Origin: Thauera sp.
GTDB taxonomy: Bacteria > Pseudomonadota > Gammaproteobacteria > Burkholderiales > Rhodocyclaceae
Reading direction: 5' to 3'
Assembly (NCBI GenBank): GCA_017302295.1
Contig: JAFLDS010000007.1
Span: 140,724 to 204,723, forward strand
Length of the DNA: 64,000 nt
In this document: in pieces, positions 8,718 to 16,731 of the stretch
Layout of the letters: each line of letters begins with the position of its first letter
How positions within the stretch are numbered: the first letter of the stretch is position 1
Position numbers and translations under genes: made by a program
The notes under the pieces: model-generated
Database searches by the model: none
The model's input: only the letters and a program-made list of their open reading frames with translations
Told to the model about the DNA's origin: nothing

Positions 8718-11700
8718 GTGGAAAACGCCGCTCTCGCCACTCCCCCCGCTCCGAATCCGCCCGCCACCCAGCCCACCCCTTCCGCCATCGACGCCTTCAT
8801 CGCGCGCTGGCAGCACGCCAGCGGCACCGAGCGCGCCAACTACCAGCTCTTCCTCACCGAGCTGTGCGAGCTGCTCGTGCTGCCGCGCCCCGAGCCGGCG
8901 CGCGACGGGCATGAGGACAACGCCTACGTGTTCGAGCGCCGCGTCGATTTCCGCCACGGCGACGGCAGCGAGTCGCGCGGCTTCATCGACCTCTACCGCC
9001 GCGGCGCCTTCGTCTGCGAGGCCAAGCAGACCGGGCAGACGCTCGGCTCCGGGCGCTGGGACAACGCCATGCTGCGCGCCCGCGGCCAGGCCGAGGCCTA
9101 CGCCCGCGCGCTGCCTGCCGGCGAGGGCCGGCCGCCTTTCCTCGTCGTCACCGACGTCGGCCGCTCGATCGAGCTGTATGCGGAATTCAGCCGCTCGGGC
9201 GCCACCTACGTGCCCTTCCCCGACGTGCGCAGCCACCGCATCAGCGTCGAAGACCTGCGCGACGAGGCCGTGCGCGCGCGCCTGCGCCAGGTCTGGCTCG
9301 ACCCGCTGGCGCTCGACCCCACCCGCCACAGCGCGCGCGTCACCCGCGAAGTGGCCGACCGCCTCGCCCGGCTGGCGCGCAGCCTGGAAGGCAGCCACGC
9401 GTCGGAGACCGTCGCTGCCTTCCTGATGCGCAGCCTGTTCACCATGTTTTCTGAGGACGTCGGCCTGCTGCCGCGCGACAGCTTCAAGGGCCTGCTGCAG
9501 GAATGCGAAGCCACGCCCGACGCCTTCGTGCCACTCGTGGGCGGCCTGTGGCAGGACATGAACCGCGGCAACGCGTTTTCCGCCACCATCCGCGCCCGCG
9601 TGCTGCGCTTCAACGGCGGCCTGTTCGCCGACGCCACCGTGCTCGCGCTCGACCGCGACCAGATCCGCCTGCTGCGCGAAGCGGCGCACGCCGACTGGCG
9701 CCATGTGGAGCCGGCCATCTTCGGCACCCTGCTCGAGCGCGCGCTCGACCCGCGCGAACGCCACGCGCTGGGCGCCCACTACACGCCGCGCGCCTATGTC
9801 GAACGCCTGGTGCTGCCCACCGTCATCGAGCCGCTGCGCGCCGACTGGCAGAACGCCCAGGCCGCCGCCGCGCTGCTCGACGCCCAAGGCAAGCACAAGG
9901 ACGCGATCGACACCGTGCGCGCCTTCCACCGCCAGTTGTGCCAGGTGAAGGTGCTGGACCCGGCCTGCGGCAGCGGCAACTTTCTGTACGTGACGCTGGA
10001 GCACATGAAGCGCCTCGAAGGCGAAGTGCTCGCCACCCTCGAGGCGCTGGGCGAGACCCAGGGCCTGCTGCAGCTCGAAGGCATCAGCGTGGACCCGCAC
10101 CAGTTCCTCGGTCTGGAGCTCAACCCGCGCGCCGCGCGCATCGCCGAGGCGGTGCTGTGGATCGGCTACCTGCAGTGGCACTACCGCACCTTCGGCAACG
10201 TCAGCCCGCCCGAGCCGGTGCTGCGCGACTTCCGCAACATCGAATGCCGCGATGCGGTGCTCGCCTGGGACCGCATCGAACTCGTCACCGACGCGCACGG
10301 CGCCCCGCTCACGCGCTGGGACGGCATCAGCTTCAGGCCCCACCCGGTGACCGGTGAGCAGGTGCCCGACGACGCCGCGCGCGTGCCGCTGGAGCGCTAC
10401 GTCAACCCGCGCAAGGCCGCCTGGCCGCAGGCCGATTTCATCGTCGGCAACCCGCCCTTCATCGGCGCCGCCAGCGTGCGCCGCGCGCTGGGCGACGGCT
10501 ACGCCGAGGCGCTGCGCGGCGCCTGGCGCGAGGTGCCGGAATCGGCCGACTTCGTCATGCACTGGTGGCACATCGCCGCCGAGCAGACGCGCGCCGGCCG
10601 CAGCCGCCGCTTCGGCCTCATCACCACCAACAGCCTGCCGCAGGTGTTCAACCGCCGCGTGGTGCAGGCCCAGCTCGACGCCACCCCACCGCTGTCGCTC
10701 GCCTACGCCGTGCCCGACCACCCCTGGGTGGACAGCGCCGACGGCGCCGCGGTGCGCATCAGCATGACGGTGGGCACGGCGAGCGAAGGCGATGGACTGC
10801 TGGCGACGGTGACGGCGGAGCGCGAAGCGGGCGAGGAAGGCGTGGACGTCGATCTGGCCGAACGCCGCGGGTCGATTCATGCGGATCTGAAGATCGGGGC
10901 GAACGTGGCGGCGGCCGTGCCGCTGCGGGCCAACGGCGGGATCAGTTCGCCGGGCGTCAAGCTGCATGGTGCGGGCTTCATCGTAACCGCCGACGAAGCG
11001 CGGGCGCTCGGACTCGGAGCCGTCTCCGGGCTGGAGGCGCACATCCGCACCTATCGCAATGGCCGCGATCTGGCAGACCGACCGCGCGGTGTGATGGTCA
11101 TCGACTTGTTCGGCCTCGATGCAGACGAGGTGCGGACGCGCTACCCCGAAGTTTTCCAGTGGCTGGCCGAGCGCGTTCGACCCGAGCGCGAAGCCAAGGG
11201 CCAGACCAAGGACGGCGCCGGCTACGCCCGACTGTGGTGGCTGTTCGGCAAGCCGCGCCAGGAACTGCGCCGCTACCTCGCCGGACTTCCACGCTACATC
11301 GCGACCGTTGAAACGACGAAGCACCGCACCTTCCAGTTTCTCGACGCGGACATCCTGCCGGACAACATGCTGGTCAATATCGCTGTGCCTGACGCCTTAG
11401 CACTGGGCGTGCTGTCCAGCCGCGTTCATACCTTGTGGGCACTGTCCGCCGGCGGCCGTCTCGGCGTCGGCAACGACCCGCGCTACAACAAGTCCCGGTG
11501 CTTCGAACCCTTCCCCTTCCCCGCCGCCACGCCCGACCAGCAGACCGAAATCCGCGCCCTCGCCGAGGAACTCGACGCCCACCGCAAGCGGCAACAGGCA
11601 GCCCACCCCGCGCTGACGCTCACCGGCATGTACAACGTGCTCGAAAAGCTGCGCCACGGCGAGGCGCTGAACGCCAGGGAAAAGGCCCTCCACGAGCAGG

Positions 11701-12290
11701 GCCTGGTGTCGGTGCTGCGCGAACTGCACGACCGCCTCGACGCCGCGGTGCTCGCCGCCTACGGCTGGTCCGACCTCGCCCCCGCCCTGGTCGGCCGCCC
11801 CGGCGCCACCCTGCCGCTGGCCGACAAGGCGCCCGAACAGGCCGCCGCCGAAGAGGAACTGCTGTCGCGCCTGGTCGCGCTCAACGCCGAACGCACCGCC
11901 GAAGAAGCCCGCGGCCACATCCGCTGGCTGCGCCCCGAGTTCCAGAACCCGGCCCCGTCCGCCGCAGCCGCAACCGCCACCCCGGCCGCAAGCGCCGAAC
12001 AGACCGACCTCGCCCTTGCCACGAGCGACACCGGCGCGGCCGACGACACCCCCGCCACCGCACCCGCTGCCGGTGCCACGAAGGCAGCGAAACGCCCCTG
12101 GCCCAAGACCCTGCCCGAACAGGTGCACACCCTGCGCACCCAGCTCGCCACCGCCCCCGCCCCGCTCACCGCCGAAACCCTCGCCCGCCGCTACACCGGC
12201 GCCCGCGCCGCCAAGGTGGCCGAAGTGCTCGACACCCTCGTCGCACTCGGCCAGGCGCGTCGGGACGACGGCGGCGGCTACGCAGCGTGA
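8718..12290 (+). CDS. MmeI-like (type IIG/IIL) restriction-modification enzyme
   Basis: 1190-residue single-chain enzyme. The N-terminal nuclease motif is D91 then E101-A-K103, with the D-x9-ExK spacing known from MmeI. A helical linker leads to the methyltransferase: DPACGSGNF for SAM binding (D414) and catalytic NPPF (N578), the gamma-type motif for adenine methylation. A target-recognition region with MTVG and [16 protein letters not shown] follows. Such enzymes cut next to their site and protect host DNA by methylating one strand. Unusual here is an Ala/Thr/Pro-rich linker (about 1075-1125) and a C-terminal winged-helix-like module. The start GTG 8718 has no strong ribosome-binding site. 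hicAB follows after 45 bases. Confidence 0.88.
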   Translation: MENAALATPPAPNPPATQPTPSAIDAFIARWQHASGTERANYQLFLTELCELLVLPRPEPARDGHEDNAYVFERRVDFRHGDGSESRGFIDLYRRGAFVCEAKQTGQTLGSGRWDNAMLRARGQAEAYARALPAGEGRPPFLVVTDVGRSIELYAEFSRSGATYVPFPDVRSHRISVEDLRDEAVRARLRQVWLDPLALDPTRHSARVTREVADRLARLARSLEGSHASETVAAFLMRSLFTMFSEDVGLLPRDSFKGLLQECEATPDAFVPLVGGLWQDMNRGNAFSATIRARVLRFNGGLFADATVLALDRDQIRLLREAAHADWRHVEPAIFGTLLERALDPRERHALGAHYTPRAYVERLVLPTVIEPLRADWQNAQAAAALLDAQGKHKDAIDTVRAFHRQLCQVKVLDPACGSGNFLYVTLEHMKRLEGEVLATLEALGETQGLLQLEGISVDPHQFLGLELNPRAARIAEAVLWIGYLQWHYRTFGNVSPPEPVLRDFRNIECRDAVLAWDRIELVTDAHGAPLTRWDGISFRPHPVTGEQVPDDAARVPLERYVNPRKAAWPQADFIVGNPPFIGAASVRRALGDGYAEALRGAWREVPESADFVMHWWHIAAEQTRAGRSRRFGLITTNSLPQVFNRRVVQAQLDATPPLSLAYAVPDHPWVDSADGAAVRISMTVGTASEGDGLLATVTAEREAGEEGVDVDLAERRGSIHADLKIGANVAAAVPLRANGGISSPGVKLHGAGFIVTADEARALGLGAVSGLEAHIRTYRNGRDLADRPRGVMVIDLFGLDADEVRTRYPEVFQWLAERVRPEREAKGQTKDGAGYARLWWLFGKPRQELRRYLAGLPRYIATVETTKHRTFQFLDADILPDNMLVNIAVPDALALGVLSSRVHTLWALSAGGRLGVGNDPRYNKSRCFEPFPFPAATPDQQTEIRALAEELDAHRKRQQAAHPALTLTGMYNVLEKLRHGEALNAREKALHEQGLVSVLRELHDRLDAAVLAAYGWSDLAPALVGRPGATLPLADKAPEQAAAEEELLSRLVALNAERTAEEARGHIRWLRPEFQNPAPSAAAATATPAASAEQTDLALATSDTGAADDTPATAPAAGATKAAKRPWPKTLPEQVHTLRTQLATAPAPLTAETLARRYTGARAAKVAEVLDTLVALGQARRDDGGGYAA

Positions 12291-12301
12291 GAATGGGTAG
12301 G

Positions 12302-12307
12302 TATAAT
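12302..12307 (+). promoter_or_regulatory. -10 box of hicAB promoter
   Basis: A perfect TATAAT at 12302-12307, 29 bases before hicA, lies inside the near-palindrome GGTATAATAACC. HicB proteins with C-terminal DNA-binding domains repress their own promoter, so this near-palindrome may be part of the operator. Pattern-based call. Confidence 0.45.
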
Positions 12308-12335
12308 AACCACTAAAATCGGAACAACCAGGACC

Positions 12336-12518
12336 ATGACAAGTCAGGAAGCAATCCGATTGATTCAGGAGGATGGTTGGTATCTCGTGGCAGTCAAGGG
12401 GAGCCACCACCAGTTCAAGCACCCGAGCAAGGCGGGTCGTGTGACGATTCCCCACCCACGAAAGGACCTGCCACCCGGAACGCTCAACAGCATCCTGAAG
12501 CAAGCGGGTCTCAAGTAA
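12336..12518 (+). CDS. hicA: HicA-type mRNA interferase toxin
   Basis: 60-residue double-stranded-RNA-binding-fold toxin. It carries the catalytic His in KGSHHQFKHP and the typical C-terminal DLPPGTLNSILKQAGL. HicA cleaves mRNA and tmRNA in a ribosome-independent way until neutralised by HicB. Length and motifs match the family fully, so the toxin looks intact. hicB begins 38 bases downstream, the usual toxin-first order. It lies 45 bases behind the restriction-modification gene and may stabilise that island. Confidence 0.95.
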   Translation: MTSQEAIRLIQEDGWYLVAVKGSHHQFKHPSKAGRVTIPHPRKDLPPGTLNSILKQAGLK

Positions 12519-12556
12519 GCCCGCTGCAGCACGGCAGCCAGCGCAGGAGATTCAAG

Positions 12557-12967
12557 ATGCTCTACCCCATTGCCATCGAACCCGGCGACGACGTGCATGC
12601 CTTCGGCGTCGTGGTGCCGGACATCCCGGGCTGCTTCTCGGCGGGCGACACCCTCGACGAGGCGATCGGCAACGCGCGCGAGGCGATCGAGTTGCATCTT
12701 GAAGGCCTCGCTGAAGACGACGCGGACATCCCGGTCGCTGGCACGGTTGCGCAGCATCAGGCCAAGCCCGAGTTCGCGGGCTGGATCTGGGCGGTTGTCG
12801 ACGTCGATGTGACGCGCTACATGGGCAAGGCGGAGAAGATCAACATCACATTGCCAGCCTCGTTGATCCGGCGCATCGACGATTTCGTCGCCCGCCACCC
12901 GGAGTACCGCAGCCGCAGCGGTTTCCTCGCGCAGAGCGCACTGGACCGGATCACGCACTCGGCCTGA
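12557..12967 (+). CDS. hicB: HicB-type antitoxin
   Basis: 136-residue antitoxin. The N-terminal partial RNase-H-like fold carries the family signature VVVPDIPGCFSAGDTLDEAI, and residues ~95-135 (INITLPASLIRRIDDFVARH...GFLAQSAL) form a ribbon-helix-helix DNA-binding domain. It should block HicA by direct binding and repress the hicAB promoter. ATG 12557 is preceded by AGGAG. Two further stretches in the window (13305-13333 and about 16499-16583) resemble parts of this gene, pointing to lost relatives nearby. Confidence 0.95.
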   Translation: MLYPIAIEPGDDVHAFGVVVPDIPGCFSAGDTLDEAIGNAREAIELHLEGLAEDDADIPVAGTVAQHQAKPEFAGWIWAVVDVDVTRYMGKAEKINITLPASLIRRIDDFVARHPEYRSRSGFLAQSALDRITHSA

Positions 12968-13021
12968 GCGCGGGGCGTTCTTGCTGGCCGACTTCATGCA
13001 CGACGTACAGGAGATCGAACC

Positions 13022-13300
13022 ATGACCCCCAACATCCTTCACATCGAGATCCAGCCGGCCGGGGACGCGCTCGCGCGCTTCGGCGCCGATCTGCAGGCTG
13101 TCATCGCCAGCGAACCGGTCGCGCCCTATTCCGGAGTCGGTTTCGAGACCATGACGCAGTTCGGGGAAGTGTTCACACCCAAGCGCTGGGAGCTGATCGA
13201 AACACTGAAAGCAGTCGGGCCGCTGACGATCTACGGACTTGCGAAGCGCCTTTCACGCCATTACCGCAATGTTCACAAGGATGTCACCGCACTGATGTAA
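13022..13300 (+). CDS. Truncated HVO_A0114-type winged-helix regulator
   Basis: 92-residue product with the N-terminal two thirds of the HVO_A0114 family of putative DNA-binding proteins. It shows FTPKRWELIETLKAVGPLTIYGLAKRL and the recognition-helix segment SRHYRNVHKDVTAL. Family members normally run on for 20-40 residues (a GL-x-x-wing and a C-terminal strand). Here the frame ends at ALM-TAA inside the wing, so DNA binding may be impaired. GGAGAT before the ATG supports the start. These proteins usually partner a TumE-type toxin, and none is present. The bases just after the stop resemble a hicB segment, which suggests that recombination removed the 3' end. Confidence 0.7.
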   Translation: MTPNILHIEIQPAGDALARFGADLQAVIASEPVAPYSGVGFETMTQFGEVFTPKRWELIETLKAVGPLTIYGLAKRLSRHYRNVHKDVTALM

Positions 13301-13304
13301 GGCT

Positions 13305-13333
13305 TCCCGGTGGCGGGCACGGTCGCGCAATAC
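13305..13333 (+). pseudogene. Short hicB-like remnant
   Basis: 29 bases resemble the hicB stretch at 12730-12758 (about 23 of 29 identical by eye), encoding a version of PVAGTVAQ. It begins directly behind the truncated regulator and ends at the outer edge of repeat R1. The match is short and could be chance, but its position at two junctions makes a recombination scar plausible. Confidence 0.35.
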
Positions 13334-13337
13334 CGGT

Positions 13338-13434
13338 GTGCGCGCCGGTCCCATCCTCCGGCTTGTATCGGCTGCCTCGGAATCCCTACCGCCGGTCGCA
13401 GGGCACGTCCCTACCGGTTTCGCGCGGCGCGCAC
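13338..13434 (-). repeat. Stem-closed repeat R1 (minus orientation)
   Basis: 97-bp element read on the minus strand. Its ends pair perfectly over 10 bases (GTGCGCGCCG with CGGCGCGCAC). Just inside the stem is the shared core GCGAAACCGGTAGGGACG. A TATGCT box lies six bases before the stem (13441-13446, minus strand). R1 is one of six related elements (R1-R6); it is intergenic, between the truncated regulator and higBA. Confidence 0.75.
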
Positions 13435-13522
13435 GGCTGAAGCATAGTCCGGCGGCGCATCCAGATCGACCGCGCCTTACCGCTTTCTACCCAGGGGTGG
13501 TGGATCTTTACTGACGCTTGCA

Positions 13523-13547
13523 GATACTAACGATGATCGTTACTATC
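13523..13547 (+). promoter_or_regulatory. 25-bp near-perfect palindrome, HigA operator
   Basis: Outer arms GATA/TATC and inner arms TAACGAT/ATCGTTA form a palindrome with one symmetric mismatch, centred four to five turns of sequence before the code and ending five bases before the higB start. HigA-type antitoxins bind such palindromes to repress higBA. The site overlaps where a ribosome-binding site would be, so no clear one is seen for higB. Confidence 0.6.
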
Positions 13548-13551
13548 AATC

Positions 13552-13833
13552 ATGATTCATTCGTTCGGTGACAAGGACGCAGCGGCCATCTTCGCCGGCT
13601 TTCAAGTCCGCCGTTTGCCTGTCGAGATCCAGTCCGTTGCGCGACGCAAGTTGAAGCAGATCGATGCCGCGACCCAGCTCGATTCATTGCGGATTCCGCC
13701 CGGCAACCGGCTCGAGGCGCTGCGCGGCAATCGCGGCGGGTGCCATTCGATCCGGATCAACGATCAATGGCGCATCGTTTTCCGCTGGAATGACGGACAA
13801 GCGCTCGACGTGGTGATCGTCGATTACCACTGA
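13552..13833 (+). CDS. higB: HigB-like toxin (RelE/ParE superfamily)
   Basis: 93-residue toxin of the HigB/YoeB-like plasmid-maintenance killer family. It has ARRKLKQIDAATQLDSLRIPPGNRLEAL, GCHSIRINDQWRIVFRW and the ending VVIVDYH; the conserved Arg/Trp residues of the IRINDQWRI strand are all present. Such toxins cleave mRNA on translating ribosomes. The toxin precedes its antitoxin, the usual higBA order, with 14 bases between the genes. The strong palindrome upstream suggests autoregulation. The pair looks complete. Confidence 0.94.
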   Translation: MIHSFGDKDAAAIFAGFQVRRLPVEIQSVARRKLKQIDAATQLDSLRIPPGNRLEALRGNRGGCHSIRINDQWRIVFRWNDGQALDVVIVDYH

Positions 13834-13847
13834 CCTGGAGAAGATCA

Positions 13848-14327
13848 ATGACCATCGATCGCAACGACATACCCGGCCTCGACCTGTCGGACGTGAGCAC
13901 GGGCGAGCACCTGCCCGCCGTCTCCCCGGGTGAAGTACTGCTGCACGACTTCATCGAACCGCTGGGCATCACCCGCTATCGGCTGGCGAAGGCAATCAGC
14001 GTGCCGCAGCGGCGCATCGACGAAATCTGCATGGGCACGCGCGGCATCACGGCCGACACGGCACTGCGCCTTGGGCGCTTCTTCGGCATGGAGGCGGCTT
14101 TCTGGCTGAATCTGCAAAACCAATACGATCTTGAAGCCGCTGCAGCCGAACTCGGGGCCCGGCTCGACGCCGAGGTTGCGCCGCTGTCGTCCACCGGGGA
14201 ATCGCGGTACGTCCGGTACGCCTCGTCCCGGTCTGGCGAGCCCTTGATCGCCGCCGAGCCGGGGAACGACGATCGGCCGCAGAACGCTCGCGCCGTCGCG
14301 GCCGTCGCAACTCGAAACCCCCGCTGA
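13848..14327 (+). CDS. higA: HigA-type antitoxin with an aberrant C-terminal tail
   Basis: 159-residue helix-turn-helix antitoxin. The XRE-type domain is clear (PGEVLLHDFIEPLGITRYRL, then ISVPQRRIDEICMGTRGI and LGRFFGMEAAFWLNLQ) and the normal family end lies near residue 115. The last ~40 residues (from about GESRYVRYASSRSG) are Arg/Ala/Ser-rich and look like non-coding DNA read through. Bases ~14288-14327, encoding the end of this tail, resemble the block upstream of repeat R3, and the stop codon TGA lies inside the -35-like CTGACA of R2. The antitoxin core should still bind HigB and the palindrome at 13523. Confidence 0.92.
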   Translation: MTIDRNDIPGLDLSDVSTGEHLPAVSPGEVLLHDFIEPLGITRYRLAKAISVPQRRIDEICMGTRGITADTALRLGRFFGMEAAFWLNLQNQYDLEAAAAELGARLDAEVAPLSSTGESRYVRYASSRSGEPLIAAEPGNDDRPQNARAVAAVATRNPR

Positions 14328-14353
14328 CATCGCGGCGCCGCTCGGCCTAAACT
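14324..14353 (+). promoter_or_regulatory. Promoter-like element upstream of repeat R2
   Basis: CTGACA (14324-14329) and TAAACT (14348-14353) are 18 bases apart, and the stem of R2 starts seven bases after the second box, where transcription would begin. R3 has the same two boxes with the same 18-base gap (15310-15315 and 15334-15339). The CTGACA box overlaps the higA stop. Pattern-based. Confidence 0.4.
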
Positions 14354-14360
14354 GCGAACG

Positions 14361-14460
14361 GTGAGCGCGGTGCGAAACCGGTAGGGACGCGCCCCTGTGA
14401 CCGACGGTAGCGACTCTTAGGCAGCCGATCAAAGCCGAAGTGTTGACAAGCCGCGCTCAC
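14361..14460 (+). repeat. Stem-closed repeat R2
   Basis: 100-bp element closed by the perfect 10-base pair GTGAGCGCGG / CCGCGCTCAC. Its core (GCGAAACCGGTAGGGACG, then CCCCTGTGACCGACGGTAGC) is nearly identical to R5 at 16597. Compared with R1 and R3 the two stem strands have changed together, so pairing is kept while sequence differs. A TAAACT box lies seven bases upstream. It sits between higA and the DUF1345 gene. Confidence 0.8.
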
Positions 14461-14555
14461 CCATCGACGTCGCGACGGCGGGTGCCGGTCCCTGCCTGCT
14501 CGGGGGAAAGCCGGCGCTTGACCGGCAGCAGGCTTCGCTCATCGACAGGACCGCC

Positions 14556-15254
14556 ATGCCTCACCCCGTCTCCCATCCCCTGCACGGCCTGCACTGGTCG
14601 GTGCGGCTGAGCGCGCTGCAGCGGCAGGGCCTGGCGCTCGGCGCCGCGGGGTTCGCCATGCTGGCGGTCACCCGCGGCACGCTGCCCCGCGATGAGCTTC
14701 CCTGGCTGGTCGGCTGGCTGGCCTACAGCGGCATGTACTTCGGCATCACCTGGCACTGGATCGCCGGCCTGGACGCGCAGGCGACGCGACGCCGCGCGCA
14801 GTGGATCGACCCCGGGGCGGCGGCGCTGTTCGTGTTCGCCACCGTCGCGGCCTGCGCGAGCGTGATCGCCGTGGCGCAGGCGGTCGGCACCAGCCGCGCG
14901 TTGCTCGGGATGGCCCGCTGGGGCTACCTCGCACTGTCGATGGCATCGCTGGCGTCGGCCTGGCTGCTGCTGCAGACGGTATTCGCGCTGCACTACGCGC
15001 ACGTCTACTACGGCCTGCGCGACGAGGAACACGAACCCCGCCGCGGCCTGCTCTTCCCCGGCGGCAGCGAGCCGGACTACCTGGACTTCCTCTACTTCTC
15101 GCTCGTCATCGGCATGACGTCGCAGGTTTCGGACGTGGCCGTCGCCAACCGGCATCTGCGGCGGCTGACGCTGACGCACGGCGTGCTGTCCTTCGCTTTC
15201 AACCTCGTCGTGCTGGCCATCGCGGTGAATGTGTTCGCCGGCAGCCTCGCCTGA
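14556..15254 (+). CDS. DUF1345 family membrane protein
   Basis: 232-residue integral membrane protein with about five hydrophobic segments: near residues 28-42, 45-63, 84-108, 124-147 and 205-228. The run FALHYAHVYYGLRDEEHEPRRGL followed by FPGGSEPDYLDFLYFSLVIGMTSQVSDVAV is the DUF1345 signature, a family of unknown function common in Proteobacteria. AGGA upstream of ATG 14556 is a reasonable ribosome-binding site. It is the only ordinary housekeeping-like gene inside this repeat-rich stretch and is flanked on both sides by repeats R2 and R3. Confidence 0.9.
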   Translation: MPHPVSHPLHGLHWSVRLSALQRQGLALGAAGFAMLAVTRGTLPRDELPWLVGWLAYSGMYFGITWHWIAGLDAQATRRRAQWIDPGAAALFVFATVAACASVIAVAQAVGTSRALLGMARWGYLALSMASLASAWLLLQTVFALHYAHVYYGLRDEEHEPRRGLLFPGGSEPDYLDFLYFSLVIGMTSQVSDVAVANRHLRRLTLTHGVLSFAFNLVVLAIAVNVFAGSLA

Positions 15255-15346
15255 TGTCGAGAAGGGAGACGACCCGCGCCGCCGCGCCAGTCGCTACGCG
15301 AGACAGCCGCTGACATCACGCCGTCGTTCGGCCTAGACTGCAGACG

Positions 15347-15444
15347 GTGCGCGCCGCGCGAATCCGGTAGGGACGAGCCCCTTCGACCGGAGTTAGGGAT
15401 TCCGAGGCAGCCGAGACATGCCGGAGAATGGGACCGGCGCGCAC
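15347..15444 (+). repeat. Stem-closed repeat R3
   Basis: 98-bp element closed by GTGCGCGCCG / CGGCGCGCAC (perfect over 10 bases). The core begins GCGAATCCGGTAGGGACGAG. A TAGACT box at 15334-15339 lies seven bases upstream and a CTGACA box 18 bases further. Similarity to R2 extends some 60-75 bases upstream of the stem, so R2 and R3 are copies of a larger unit than the stem-closed element alone. Confidence 0.8.
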
Positions 15445-15480
15445 CTCTCATGTTGAGCGCAGGCGCAAGGGTGGATCGAT

Positions 15481-15600
15481 GGCCGACCGGTTTCCCGGCC
15501 GGCCTGTGGACGGTTAGTGTGGTCCATGCCCCGCCCACGCTGGCACCCCACTCTGACAGCCGGCTATCGGTCGTGGGCCCAGCCGGTTTCGCGCATCCAC
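15481..15600 (-). repeat. Repeat R4 with trailing hairpin (minus orientation)
   Basis: Read on the minus strand: TACACT box (15607-15612), six bases, then GTGGATGCG opening the stem, then GCGAAACCGGCTGGGCCCA and an inner hairpin CCGGCT...AGCCGG. CGTCCAC closes the outer stem at 15506-15512 with one G-T wobble. A second GC-rich hairpin (15481-15505) follows directly. R6 at 23447-23541 is a close relative (about 90% identical by eye) with the same trailing hairpin. The shared box and GAAACCGG core tie R4 and R6 to R1, R2, R3 and R5. Confidence 0.7.
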
Positions 15601-15613
15601 GGCTGGAGTGTAG

Positions 15614-16094
<481 letters not shown>

Positions 16095-16096
16095 TC

Positions 16097-16417
16097 CTAT
16101 GCGGTCTTGCCGGCCGTTCGGGCGCGGAGCCGTTCACGCAACAGCGCCATCGCATCGTCGTGGCCGTGAACGCGGGCCTCCCCGGAATCGACCCGCGCAA
16201 GCGTGGCCGACACCTTTGCGAAAAGCCAACCGTCGTAGCCGGGGTCCTTGTCGAGCAGGAACTCCGGTAGCAGCGTATCGGCCGCGTCCTCGATGGAGAT
16301 CATGATCCCGACGGGACGGTCGTTCCTGGTCACGACGACAGGCTCCCGACGCGCGGCATCGAGAAACTCGCCGAACCGGTTCTTGGCGTCGCGCGCCGAC
16401 ATGACTTTCATGACCAT
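16097..16417 (-). CDS. Phd/YefM-type antitoxin
   Basis: 106-residue prevent-host-death protein. The DNA-binding N-terminus VMSARDAKNRFGEFLDAAR, then PVVVTRNDRPVGIMISIEDA, is the classic Phd/YefM signature, followed by a disordered toxin-wrapping tail. ATG 16417 is the longest start; ATG 16411 is equally possible. It precedes the ParE-like toxin at 15810-16094 in antitoxin-first order. Pairing of a Phd antitoxin with a ParE-type toxin is common among mix-and-match class II modules. It probably represses its own promoter in the region just to the right. Confidence 0.92.
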   Translation of the reverse strand: MVMKVMSARDAKNRFGEFLDAARREPVVVTRNDRPVGIMISIEDAADTLLPEFLLDKDPGYDGWLFAKVSATLARVDSGEARVHGHDDAMALLRERLRARTAGKTA

Positions 16418-16498
16418 TCCCCTCGGGCGTGTTCAATGATGTCCATTGTAGCCACTTTGGACATCTCGGAGACGCCGGCGACACCGCGCAGACATCCT

Positions 16499-16583
16499 GC
16501 GTCGTCGTGCCGCACATGCCCGGCGTTTTCCCTGCGGGCGACACCCGCGACGAGGCCATCGCAAACGCACGCGAGGCCATCGG
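16499..16583 (+). pseudogene. hicB antitoxin gene remnant
   Basis: Encodes CVVVPHMPGVFPAGDTRDEA then IANAREAI, which aligns with the HicB core in hicB at 12557 (VVVPDIPGCFSAGDTLDEAI...NAREAI). No start codon with a ribosome-binding site, no hicA and no C-terminal DNA-binding domain are present. Homology ends where the TACACT box and stem of R5 begin, so repeat R5 marks one breakpoint. Confidence 0.75.
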
Positions 16584-16596
16584 CTACACTGAATTC

Positions 16597-16696
16597 GTGA
16601 GCGCGGCGCGAAACCGGTAGGGACGCGCCCCTGTGACCGACGGTAGCGACGCCGAGGCAGCCGACAAATGCCGGAGTGTTGACAAGCCGCGCTCAC
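16597..16696 (+). repeat. Stem-closed repeat R5
   Basis: 100-bp element with stem GTGAGCGCGG / CCGCGCTCAC and the core GCGAAACCGGTAGGGACGCG. It is almost identical to R2 apart from a few bases in the second half (GCCGAGGCAGCCGACAAATG here). A TACACT box (16585-16590) lies six bases upstream, supplied by or fused to the hicB remnant. Confidence 0.8.
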
Positions 16697-16731
16697 CCTT
16701 CGGCTCGGGCACCTGGCCGTTGGCGCCCTGC

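Larger units (their letters stand above)
16418..16731. other. Gene-poor stretch with hicB remnant and repeat R5
   Basis: 314 bases with no intact gene. The left end should hold the phd promoter (minus strand). The middle holds a hicB remnant (about 16499-16583) and the right end repeat R5 (16597-16696), with the stop of the TIR gene beyond. Confidence 0.6.

Noticed and set aside
8625-11324. 899-residue minus-strand frame opposite the restriction gene
   Set aside because: Composition is a GC-rich mirror (Ala/Val/Gly/His-rich, no motif) and the plus-strand gene has all expected motifs.
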